A DNA stretch of 14,217 nt. Source: Gemmatimonadota bacterium. Its GTDB lineage: Bacteria > Gemmatimonadota > Gemmatimonadetes > Gemmatimonadales > Gemmatimonadaceae. Under the pieces are notes generated by a model. The model had not been told where the DNA came from and ran no database searches. It saw only the letters and a program-made list of their open reading frames with translations. This document shows, piece after piece, positions 1 through 6,648 of this stretch (the first letter of the stretch is position 1; the number at the start of each line of letters is the position of its first letter). Location of the stretch: NCBI GenBank assembly GCA_003142495.1, contig PLMM01000209.1, forward strand, positions 1 through 14,217, in the 5' to 3' direction. A program made the translations under genes and the position numbers.

Positions 1-1395
1 AACATGATGTCGTTCTGGGTCACCTTCGTTGCATTCCTCGTGCTCGTCGCGGCGTTTTTCGTTCCCGATGGGCCGCCGCTGTCCGGCTGGACCGCGTACG
101 CGCCGCTGAGCGCAGTCGGCAAGAGTGCTGGTCCGGGGCAGGGCACTGGGCAGACCCTCTGGGTCATCTCGATCGCGATCTTCTGCATCGGGCAGCTGCT
201 CGGCTCACTCAACTTCATTGCGACGACGCTCGATCTCCGCACGAAGGGGATGACGCTCGCGCGCCTTCCGTATTCGACATGGGCGTGGTTCATCACCTCG
301 ATCATCGGCTTGATCGCATTCTCCGTATTGCTGCCCGCCTGTGTGCTGCTCCTTCTCGACCGTGTGGCGGGGACGAGCTTCTTCATTCCCGCTGGGCTGG
401 TCGTGAGCGACGCGCTACAGCCGCATTCGGGTGGCTCTCCGCTGCTCTGGCAGCACCTGTTCTGGTTCTTCGGGCATCCCGAGGTCTACATCGCGATCGT
501 CCCGGGATTCGGAATCGTCTCCACCATCCTCCCCGCGATCTGTCGCAAACCGCATCTCGGTCCGCGCGTGTTAATCGCCTGCCAGCTGGCGATCGCGGGC
601 TTGAGCTACATGGTGTGGGGGCACCACATGTTCTTGAGCGGAATGAGTCCGATGTCAGCGACGCTCTTCTCGGTGCCGACGCTGATCATCACGATCCCCG
701 CGGCCATCATCACGCTTCTCTGGCTCGGGACCATCTACGGCTCGAAGCTCCGTCTCACATCCGCGGGACTCTTCTGCCTGGGCTTCGTCTCGGTCTTCGT
801 AACCGGAGGGCTGAGCGGATTCTTTCTTTCACAGCCCTCGATCGACACGTACCTGCACGGCACCTACTTCGTCGTCAGCCACTTCCACTTCGTCATGGGA
901 GTGGCAGCCATGTTCGGCATCTTCGCCGGAACGTATTTCTGGTTCCCGAAGATGTTCGGCCGGATGATGAACGAGACGCTCGGGAAATGGCACTTCGCGC
1001 TCACTTTCCTCGGCGTGTACGCCACCTTCATGCCGATGCACTGGCTTGGCCTCGAGGGCAATGTCCGCCGCTACTCATCATTTCCCGCTGACTACATGCA
1101 CGGGTCGCTCGTGCTTCACCGCTTCATCACCTTCGCCGCGCTCTTTCTCGGCGCAGCGCAGCTGATCTTCCTCGTGAATCTCCTCTGGAGCCGGCTGCGC
1201 GGGCCAGTCGCTCCGGATAATCCATGGGAGGCGACCTCGCTCGAGTGGAGCACGACCTCTCCTCCGCCCTTCGACAACTTCGGCGGCGTGCATCCCGTCG
1301 TGTCGCACGGACCCAACGAGTACGGTGTCGCGGGGCCGCGCGGTGACTACATCATGCAGAACGACCCGCCACTCGTCGCACCGGCGGTGTCATAG
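1..1395 (+). CDS. ctaD: Cytochrome c oxidase subunit I, aa3-like, 5'-partial
   Basis: Catalytic membrane subunit that reduces O2 to water and pumps protons. The frame is open to the window edge, so the N-terminal helices with the heme a ligand of helix II lie upstream. Numbering from the Met at base 4: HPEVY at 158-162 gives the CuB His, the D-pathway Glu160 and the Tyr162 that cross-links to His; HH at 207-208 are the other CuB ligands; HFH at 293-295 gives the heme a3 and heme a ligands; RR at 355-356 holds the propionates. The C-terminal tail (NPWEATSLEW...SPPPFDNF) is typical of bacterial ctaD. Oddities against remembered bovine COX1: Lys319 is Ile236, Thr316 is Ala233, Asp369 is Gly286, and there are 11 extra residues before helix VI. 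It heads the visible part of the operon, 2 nt before the next gene. Family assignment is certain; the subfamily (perhaps coxN-like) is inferred. Confidence 0.96.
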   Translation, partial: NMMSFWVTFVAFLVLVAAFFVPDGPPLSGWTAYAPLSAVGKSAGPGQGTGQTLWVISIAIFCIGQLLGSLNFIATTLDLRTKGMTLARLPYSTWAWFITSIIGLIAFSVLLPACVLLLLDRVAGTSFFIPAGLVVSDALQPHSGGSPLLWQHLFWFFGHPEVYIAIVPGFGIVSTILPAICRKPHLGPRVLIACQLAIAGLSYMVWGHHMFLSGMSPMSATLFSVPTLIITIPAAIITLLWLGTIYGSKLRLTSAGLFCLGFVSVFVTGGLSGFFLSQPSIDTYLHGTYFVVSHFHFVMGVAAMFGIFAGTYFWFPKMFGRMMNETLGKWHFALTFLGVYATFMPMHWLGLEGNVRRYSSFPADYMHGSLVLHRFITFAALFLGAAQLIFLVNLLWSRLRGPVAPDNPWEATSLEWSTTSPPPFDNFGGVHPVVSHGPNEYGVAGPRGDYIMQNDPPLVAPAVS

Positions 1396-1397
1396 TC

Positions 1398-1991
1398 ATG
1401 CAGAAGAGCATCATGCCTTCGTCGGCAACGCGCACGGGTGTATGGGGCGGCATTGGCGCGATCATCATGTCGTTCGCTGCGTACACGAGCGCCATGGTAG
1501 TGCGACAGGGATCATCGCCCGATTGGCTGCACTTCACGCTGCCGCCGATTCTCTACTGGAACTCGTTGATCCTGGTGGTGAGCAGCGGAGTGCTCGAGCT
1601 CGCGCGCACACGCGTCGGTGGCCCCTTCGATCGTCTCGGGTACGCCAACGCGCTCTCGGTCGAGCACCTGCGCGAGCGATTGTTCTGGCTGCGAGTGACG
1701 ATCGCGCTGGGCTTCGTCTTTCTCGCGGGGCAGTATCTCGCGTGGCGCGGCCTCTCCGCACGAGGCGTATTTGTCGCCACGAGTCCGAGCAGCTCCTTCT
1801 TCTATCTCCTGACGGCCGTGCACGCGCTCCATCTCATCGGCGGGCTCGGCGCGCTCGTGTATGCACTGCGTTACCTGCACACCGATGACGGCCCGCGCGC
1901 CGTGCAGGTGCTTGGCGCCGTCGCGCTGTATTGGCATTTCATGGCGGTTCTGTGGGTGTATCTCCTCGTAGTTCTCACGATGTGGGTATGA
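1398..1991 (+). CDS. Divergent cytochrome c oxidase subunit III-like protein (CoxO-like)
   Basis: A 197-residue membrane protein with about five hydrophobic segments. It aligns with subunit III from the helix reading LYWNSLILVVSSGVLELAR (compare PxLNTxVLLxSG) to the end. FFYLLTAVHALHLIGG matches the GFHGLHV helix, and YWHFMAVLWVYLL matches the terminal YWHFVDVVWLF signature with Asp replaced by Ala. The usual helix with a buried acidic residue (bovine Glu90) is absent; a short unrelated-looking helix (GVWGGIGAIIMSFAAY) stands in its place. The ATG lies 2 nt after the ctaD stop, so translation is probably coupled; the SD is weak. Together with the next gene it gives two subunit III-type proteins, an arrangement I recall for the alternative coxMNOP oxidase of Bradyrhizobium. 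It probably packs against subunit I, but its exact role is unknown. Confidence 0.85.
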   Translation: MQKSIMPSSATRTGVWGGIGAIIMSFAAYTSAMVVRQGSSPDWLHFTLPPILYWNSLILVVSSGVLELARTRVGGPFDRLGYANALSVEHLRERLFWLRVTIALGFVFLAGQYLAWRGLSARGVFVATSPSSSFFYLLTAVHALHLIGGLGALVYALRYLHTDDGPRAVQVLGAVALYWHFMAVLWVYLLVVLTMWV

Positions 1992-2001
1992 CGTACCTGA
2001 T

Positions 2002-2006
2002 GGAGG
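2002..2006 (+). promoter_or_regulatory. Ribosome binding site for the second subunit III gene
   Basis: GGAGG sits 4 nt before GTG at 2011 and about 19 nt before the first in-frame ATG at 2026. The distance favours the GTG start. The site lies in the 19-nt gap after the preceding stop codon. Confidence 0.6.
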
Positions 2007-2010
2007 GGAC

Positions 2011-2640
2011 GTGAGCGATTCGGCGATGACCGTGAACGCGATGCATGGATCGGCGATGGAGCCGTCTCCATTTCTGATCTCGAGCAAGAAGCTCACGATG
2101 TGGCTGTTCATCGTGGCCGATGCCGCGACGTTCGGCGGCCTGCTCTTCGCCTATGGCTTTCTGCGATTTGGGAGCGCGAGCTGGACACGCCCCTTCAGCT
2201 TCTCGCCGAACATCCTCAACGGCCTCGTCATGACGGTGATACTCCTGACGAGCAGCCTCACGATGCTCGGCGGCGTCGCCGCTGCGCACGACGGCCGGCG
2301 TTCCGCGACGATGAAGTGGTTGGGCGCGACAGTAGTGCTCGGCGTGTTGTTCGCCATTCTCCATCTGCGCGAATGGACCGCGATGTTCCACGAGGGCTGG
2401 AGCCTCACGGCGAATCCGATGGGGGGCACCGTGCTGTTCGGTGCCCTCTTCTTCTCGATCACCGGGCTGCATCTACTGCACGTGATCAGCGGCGTCGTCG
2501 CGATCAGCGTCATCGCACTCGGCTTTCGGTCCGGGCGCCTGTCAGCCGGGCACGTCGAAACCACCGGGCTGTATTGGCACTTCGTGGATCTCGTCTGGAT
2601 GTTCGTCTTTCCGCTGCTTTACCTGCTGAACCTTCACTAG
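2011..2640 (+). CDS. ctaE: Cytochrome c oxidase subunit III
   Basis: A 209-residue protein with five predicted helices, the short bacterial form lacking the first two helices of mitochondrial COX3. Subunit III stabilises the catalytic core and helps proton entry at the D pathway. Visible signatures: WLFIVADAATFGGLLFAY, where Asp37 takes the place of the buried Glu90 of bovine COX3; LREWTAMF in the helix that carries QxxEY in COX3; FFSITGLHLLHVISGV; and the terminal LYWHFVDLVWMFVF. The GTG start is chosen from the GGAGG just upstream; the 5 residues before Met6 are not conserved, so a start at 2026 remains possible. It is much closer to canonical subunit III than the gene before it. Confidence 0.93.
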   Translation: MSDSAMTVNAMHGSAMEPSPFLISSKKLTMWLFIVADAATFGGLLFAYGFLRFGSASWTRPFSFSPNILNGLVMTVILLTSSLTMLGGVAAAHDGRRSATMKWLGATVVLGVLFAILHLREWTAMFHEGWSLTANPMGGTVLFGALFFSITGLHLLHVISGVVAISVIALGFRSGRLSAGHVETTGLYWHFVDLVWMFVFPLLYLLNLH

Positions 2641-2658
2641 CCTTCTGCGAGCCGTCGA

Positions 2659-2973
2659 ATGACGACAATGGAACCGAGCGCCGGGCCGAACATGCGGGTG
2701 TACATCTCCGTCTGGCTCGGGATGCTCCTCATCGTGGCGATCGAGGCCGCTCTCGCCTACGCGCACGTCTCCGGCGGCGTGTTGGTGACCGCGCTGCTCG
2801 TACTGGCATTCCTGGAGGCCGCCATTGCGCTCCGCTACTTCATGCACCTGAAGTACGAGGTTCCCATGTTGTTCTGGACGCTGATCCCGGGGCTACTGCT
2901 CGCGTTCTTCATGATGAATCAGTTCTGGGCGGACTCCTCGCGTCTCAACGCGCTTCGCTTCCCGGTTCCATAG
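2659..2973 (+). CDS. Cytochrome c oxidase subunit IV-like protein
   Basis: A 104-residue protein with three predicted helices (about residues 13-35, 38-58 and 69-87) and the motif ALRYFMHLKYE between the second and third helices. This is the hallmark of the prokaryotic subunit IV family (COX4_pro; CtaF/CyoD-like), a small accessory subunit of heme-copper oxidases. Order and spacing (18 nt after subunit III) fit the end of a ctaCDEF-type operon. Start: ATG 2659; a second ATG at 2668 is possible, with no strong SD to decide. Confidence 0.88.
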   Translation: MTTMEPSAGPNMRVYISVWLGMLLIVAIEAALAYAHVSGGVLVTALLVLAFLEAAIALRYFMHLKYEVPMLFWTLIPGLLLAFFMMNQFWADSSRLNALRFPVP

Positions 2974-2981
2974 GGATCGCG

Positions 2982-3113
2982 ATGCAGCCCATGGCGCACA
3001 TGGTGGGCCCAATGCTGGCGGCGATGATCGTTCTCGCCGCTCCGGCCGGTGCGGTCTTTATAGGGCTCATGATCATCACTTGGCGCAAGCGTAACGGTAC
3101 CGACGCCACATGA
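2982..3113 (+). CDS. Small 43-residue single-helix membrane protein at the end of the oxidase operon
   Basis: Begins MQPMAHMVGPMLAAMIVLAA and ends with TWRKRNGTDAT: one hydrophobic helix (about residues 10-34) then a positively charged tail, as expected for N-out, C-in topology. The ATG lies 8 nt after the subunit IV stop, and AGGGA at 2972-2976 is 5 nt before it, one of the clearer SDs in the window. The sequence is Met-rich at the N-terminus (five Met in the first 15 residues). I do not recognise a named family. Position and shape suggest a small oxidase subunit or assembly factor; this is inference, and chance translation cannot be excluded for so short a frame. Confidence 0.6.
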   Translation: MQPMAHMVGPMLAAMIVLAAPAGAVFIGLMIITWRKRNGTDAT

Positions 3114-3171
3114 GTCCTCGAGCGCCTGCGCATCGCGCGCGCCCCTGATCTCGCGTGGTGGAACACGCACG

Positions 3172-4644
3172 TCAGAGATTCGACGTATCGGGGAGCGTGA
3201 AGATGAATTCGCTCCCCGTCGCGGAGGAGCTTGCGAGCACGAGCGATCCGCCGTGCGCGTCGGCGATCCAGCGCGCGATCGCCAGGCCCAGCCCCGCGCC
3301 GGCGCCGTGAGGCTCGTCGAGAAGACGACCGTGAGAGGCTGACATACTCGTTCGGGAGCTATCGCCGCGGTAGAAGCGCTCGAAGATGTGCGCTGCGATC
3401 TCCGGCTGAATTCCGGGACCACTGTCGCGAACGATCACGTGGTGGGAGCCAGCATCGCATCGGAGCGCGATCTCCACCGTCCCGCCATCCGCGCCATACT
3501 TGAGCGCATTGTCGAGCAAATTGAGGATCAGTCGCCGGATGAGGTCTTCGTCCCCCCGCACGGACGCCTCACACGACACATCGGATGTAAGCGTCATTCC
3601 GCGTCGACTGGCGAGCGATCGCGCGATGCGCGCACAATCGGCGACGACTTCATCGAGGTAGAACGTGTAGAGCTGTAAATGCTGTTGCCCGGCATCGGCG
3701 CGCGCGAGGAGAAAGAGATCGTGCACGATTCGAGACAGGCGCCGAGCCTCCGCGCGCACGACTGACAGCGCTTCTCGATACTCCTCGGGCGGACGTTCAG
3801 CCTTGGCGAGCGCGATGTCCGCCTCACCACGAACGATTGCAATGGGTGTCCTCAGCTCGTGCGACGCATCGGCCATGAATCGGCGCTGTTGCTCGAACGC
3901 GCTCTCGACTCGCGACAACAATCCATTGATCACCGTTGCCAGCTGCCCGTATTCGTCTTGCGCGTTCGGAACCGGCAGGCGGTCGTGAAGGGTGGTCGTG
4001 CCCATGCGCGAGGCGTGCTCCGTCATCGCGATCACCGGGCTGAGGCTGCGGCGGATGAGCAGAGACCCGCCGATCGCCGCGAGTAGAAGTGCCGCGGGAA
4101 AGGCGAGGAGCAGCACCGTACGCACGGATTTCAACATCGCGCGCTGATTGAACAGTGGACGCGCAACGACAATCACGTACGAGCGCTCATCCACTTCGAC
4201 GGGAAGCAGGCAGGCTCTGACGCCGCCGCGTCGATCGGGGATCGTGACGAACTCCGGACCCGTCAGATGGCGGCTCGCGATGATGCGACTCAATGGTGCC
4301 GGATCGAACGGCTGCAACACCTCGGTGCCAGTGGTCTGCGATTCTCCAGGAGCCGTGACCAGCGCCAGGACTTGCCCCTTCCGGTCGAGGACGCCGAGGT
4401 CGAGATCACGGAATTCGAATTCCGTGAGAGATTCCGCGGCTGCGGCAAAATCCGACGGAGTCTCGTAGCGCTGGGCGACGTACTCGATTCTGAACGCCGT
4501 TGCCGTTTCCTGCAGATACTCATCGAATCGTAGCCCCGACATCTCGGCGATGAAGACGTACGAGGCCGTCGATAACGCGAACAGCAATACGGCCACGACC
4601 GCGGTGTGCCAGAGTGCCAACCGGACGCGGACCGACTGAATCAC
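3172..4644 (-). CDS. Membrane sensor histidine kinase (HAMP-HisKA-HATPase)
   Basis: 490 residues. TM1 at about 12-34, an extracytoplasmic sensor region of about 140 residues, TM2 at about 174-197, HAMP at about 198-250. HisKA has ADASHELRTPIA with phospho-acceptor His262; then N-box LNLLDNALKYG (Asn379), G1 DSGPGI (Asp407), F-box FERFYRGD (421-428) and G2 GAGLGLAIA (about 448-456), so all catalytic boxes are intact. About 20 residues are inserted between F and G2. The GTG start overlaps the response regulator stop in GTGA (4 nt), so the two are translationally coupled and almost surely cognate. The domain order resembles the CusS/QseC/PmrB group, but the sensor region gives no ligand. Convergent with the oxidase operon, 58 nt from it. 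Confidence 0.95.
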   Translation of the reverse strand: MIQSVRVRLALWHTAVVAVLLFALSTASYVFIAEMSGLRFDEYLQETATAFRIEYVAQRYETPSDFAAAAESLTEFEFRDLDLGVLDRKGQVLALVTAPGESQTTGTEVLQPFDPAPLSRIIASRHLTGPEFVTIPDRRGGVRACLLPVEVDERSYVIVVARPLFNQRAMLKSVRTVLLLAFPAALLLAAIGGSLLIRRSLSPVIAMTEHASRMGTTTLHDRLPVPNAQDEYGQLATVINGLLSRVESAFEQQRRFMADASHELRTPIAIVRGEADIALAKAERPPEEYREALSVVRAEARRLSRIVHDLFLLARADAGQQHLQLYTFYLDEVVADCARIARSLASRRGMTLTSDVSCEASVRGDEDLIRRLILNLLDNALKYGADGGTVEIALRCDAGSHHVIVRDSGPGIQPEIAAHIFERFYRGDSSRTSMSASHGRLLDEPHGAGAGLGLAIARWIADAHGGSLVLASSSATGSEFIFTLPDTSNL

Positions 4645-5333
4645 GCCGGTTGGTTTCGTTTCAGCTCGGCGAGCATGTAGCCGGCGCCCCGTCGCGTATG
4701 GATGAGCGGTGTGTCACTGACGGAGTCGATTTTCCGGCGCAGCCGATTGACGTAGACCTCGATGGCATTCGAGTACGGATCGTGATTGTCGTCCCACACG
4801 TGTGCGCAGATCGCCGCGCGACTCACCACGTGCCCCTCGTTACGAGCGAGAAACGCGAGCAACGCGAATTCCTTGGTGGTGAGCACGATCGATCGGCCCG
4901 CGCGATCGACGCTGTGGCTCGCCATGTTCACGCGCAGATTGCCCACCTTCACCTCCGCCGACAGCAGATCCGCGGTGCGACGGCGCAGGAGGGCTCGCAG
5001 TCGCGCGAGCAGCTCGGCAAACTCGAACGGCTTCGTGAGGTAGTCATCGCCGCCCGCATCCAGGCCGGTGATCTTGTCGGCAACGGTGTCGCGGGCCGTG
5101 AGCATGAGCACCGGCGTCGTCGTCCCGTTGCGCCGTATCTCGCGGCACACCGAAAATCCGTCGCGCCTTGGCATCATGACATCGAGGATGATCACGTCAT
5201 ACTCGTTGATGAGCGCCTGGTAGACTGCATTCTCGCCATCCGCAACGATATCGACGGCGTATGACTCCTGGCGCAGCCCCTTCAAGAGCGTCTTGCCGAG
5301 TTGCGCGTCGTCTTCTGCCAACAACAGTCGCAT
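4641..5333 (-). CDS. OmpR/PhoB-family response regulator
   Basis: 230 residues from ATG at 5333. The receiver domain (1-115) has acidic pocket Asp8-Asp9, phospho-acceptor Asp51 (IILDVMMPRRDG), Thr79 and Lys101 (YLTKPF). The winged-helix output domain (about 128-223) has LTTKEFALLAFLARN, recognition helix SNAIEVYVNRLRRKID and wing IHTRRGAGYML. A TTG start 8 codons upstream (5357) is possible, but family alignment (MRLLLAEDD) and AGGGG about 11 nt before the ATG favour 5333. It is the partner of the kinase that follows it and probably acts as a phosphorylation-dependent transcription factor. Targets are not evident; an inverted repeat upstream could be an autoregulatory site. Confidence 0.96.
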   Translation of the reverse strand: MRLLLAEDDAQLGKTLLKGLRQESYAVDIVADGENAVYQALINEYDVIILDVMMPRRDGFSVCREIRRNGTTTPVLMLTARDTVADKITGLDAGGDDYLTKPFEFAELLARLRALLRRRTADLLSAEVKVGNLRVNMASHSVDRAGRSIVLTTKEFALLAFLARNEGHVVSRAAICAHVWDDNHDPYSNAIEVYVNRLRRKIDSVSDTPLIHTRRGAGYMLAELKRNQPA

Positions 5334-5363
5334 CAGTCGTTTTTCCCCTGGAAACAAGCTCGT

Positions 5364-5381
5364 GTACGATGGGGCCCGTAC
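5364..5381. promoter_or_regulatory. Inverted repeat upstream of the response regulator
   Basis: Arms GTACG (5364-5368) and CGTAC (5377-5381) flank 8 nt containing half of a GGGCCC palindrome. It lies about 30-48 nt upstream of the regulator's ATG in the 104-nt gap after the MFS gene, where a promoter or operator is expected. OmpR-type proteins more often bind direct repeats, so the role is uncertain. Confidence 0.22.
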
Positions 5382-5437
5382 CTTAATACAGCATTACAAG
5401 CCGCCGCGTGTCGCCGTTGGGCGGCCCCTGTGCCGTG

Positions 5438-6622
5438 CTAACGGGGGCTGGTGGTCCTACCTCGATCGTACAACGCCGGCCCGAGCATCGCGAGCATGAA
5501 CGCGCCGAGTAGCGCGAAGGCGATCGGATACCCCGTGCGCGACGACACGAGCCCGAACATTACGGCGCCGAGTCCGAGTCCGGCGTCGTAGCCGACGTTC
5601 CACACCGCGCTCACGGCATCGTATCCCGACGACGACACGCGATCGAACATCAGCGTGAGCGTCGCATTCTGCGTGACGCCGAAGCCAATGCCGAAGAGCA
5701 CCATGCCGATCATGATCGCGGGGGTGCTCGCAATGTAGATGAGCGCGAGCATGCCGGCCGTCGCCGAGAGCAGGCCGGGGATGAGGAGCGCGGTCGCGCC
5801 GTGCTTGTCGCCGAGGTGGCCGGCCCACCAGCGCGTGAGCGTGGATGCGGCGGCCTGCAGGAACAGCGCGAGCGCGATGACGTTCCCCGACGCGTGAATC
5901 GCGGCGAGCGGAAGGAAGGTGACGATGACGCCCGCGGCCATCGCGGTGGCGGAGAAGACGACGGCGGGGCGCGCCAGTGCGGGCGTGAGTAGCCCCGCGA
6001 GCACGCCGACCGGAACGTCATCCGATGATGCGAGCGCGGGGAGCCCTGGCACCGCGAGCAGACCGGCGAGCCCCGCCATTCCCGCGATGACGAAGACGGT
6101 CGGATATCCGGCGTGCGCGGCGAGCCACACGCCGGCGGGAAGTCCGAACACGGCGGGGACATTCACGATGAAGCCGTAGAGGCCGAGTCCTTCACCGCGA
6201 CGGTCGGGAGGAACGATCGACGCGACGAGCGATCCGCCAACGACGACGATGATCGCGAGGCCCGCGCCGCGAACGAGGGAGATCGCGAGAATCGCGGGCA
6301 TCGTGTGCGCGAGCGGGAGTGCGAGTGCGGGCGCGCCGATGAGCGCGAGCCCCGCGGCCAGCGTGATGCGATAGCCAAAGCGAGCGACCAGCCTCGGCGT
6401 CGCGAGCTCGAGGGCGACGGTCGAGAGCATGAGCGCGCCCGTGGCGAGGCCGGCGCCGATGCCGGTAGCGCCGATCGAGGTGGCGTACTGCGGCACCACC
6501 GAGAGGAGCAGATAGAAGCAGATCATCGCGCCGAAGCTCGCCGAGCAGAGCAGGAGCATTGGGCTAGTCAGGAGCGTTGGGGTGGCGGCGCCGAGCTTGA
6601 CATGGGCCGAAGCTAACTCCAA
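5438..6622 (-). CDS. Major facilitator superfamily transporter, 12 helices
   Basis: 394 residues, almost wholly hydrophobic, with the two-times-six helix MFS fold. The loop 2-3 motif A variant is RLVARFGYRITL (77-88), with its echo in the second half, WAGHLGDKHG (266-275). Other marks are GYxxG-like turns and the conserved AVWNVGYDAGLGLGAVMFG near helix 11. It resembles drug/metabolite efflux or sugar-efflux MFS proteins (DHA1/YfcJ-like); the substrate cannot be read from sequence. The TTG at 6622 is the farthest credible start; ATG at 6559 (residue 22) is the alternative, but it leaves little before helix 1. No SD is visible for either. It is divergent from the MocR regulator with only 26 nt between them, so that regulator probably controls it. 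The downstream two-component genes might be co-transcribed (104-nt gap). Confidence 0.92.
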   Translation of the reverse strand: MELASAHVKLGAATPTLLTSPMLLLCSASFGAMICFYLLLSVVPQYATSIGATGIGAGLATGALMLSTVALELATPRLVARFGYRITLAAGLALIGAPALALPLAHTMPAILAISLVRGAGLAIIVVVGGSLVASIVPPDRRGEGLGLYGFIVNVPAVFGLPAGVWLAAHAGYPTVFVIAGMAGLAGLLAVPGLPALASSDDVPVGVLAGLLTPALARPAVVFSATAMAAGVIVTFLPLAAIHASGNVIALALFLQAAASTLTRWWAGHLGDKHGATALLIPGLLSATAGMLALIYIASTPAIMIGMVLFGIGFGVTQNATLTLMFDRVSSSGYDAVSAVWNVGYDAGLGLGAVMFGLVSSRTGYPIAFALLGAFMLAMLGPALYDRGRTTSPR

Positions 6623-6624
6623 AG

Positions 6625-6643
6625 TGGTAAGCAGTACAGACCA
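6625..6643. promoter_or_regulatory. Candidate operator between MFS and MocR genes
   Basis: Imperfect dyad TGGT-N11-ACCA within the 26-nt gap between the two divergent starts. The gap is so short that both promoters must overlap it or the neighbouring coding DNA. MocR regulators commonly bind short repeats next to their own gene. Only four bases per arm match, so support is weak. Confidence 0.2.
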
Positions 6644-6648
6644 ATTTC

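Noticed and set aside
2100..2981. Long plus-strand frame crossing the second subunit III and subunit IV genes
   Set aside because: Out of frame with two recognisable oxidase subunits and compositionally Arg-rich; only its last 43 codons, with their own SD, are kept as the small protein.
3114..3171. Possible terminator between the oxidase operon and the convergent histidine kinase
   Set aside because: Only GC-rich partial dyads and no T-tract; nothing can be defended.
5334..5357. TTG start extending the response regulator by 8 residues
   Set aside because: The receiver domain normally begins at MRxLLAEDD, and the AGGGG SD fits the ATG at 5333 better.
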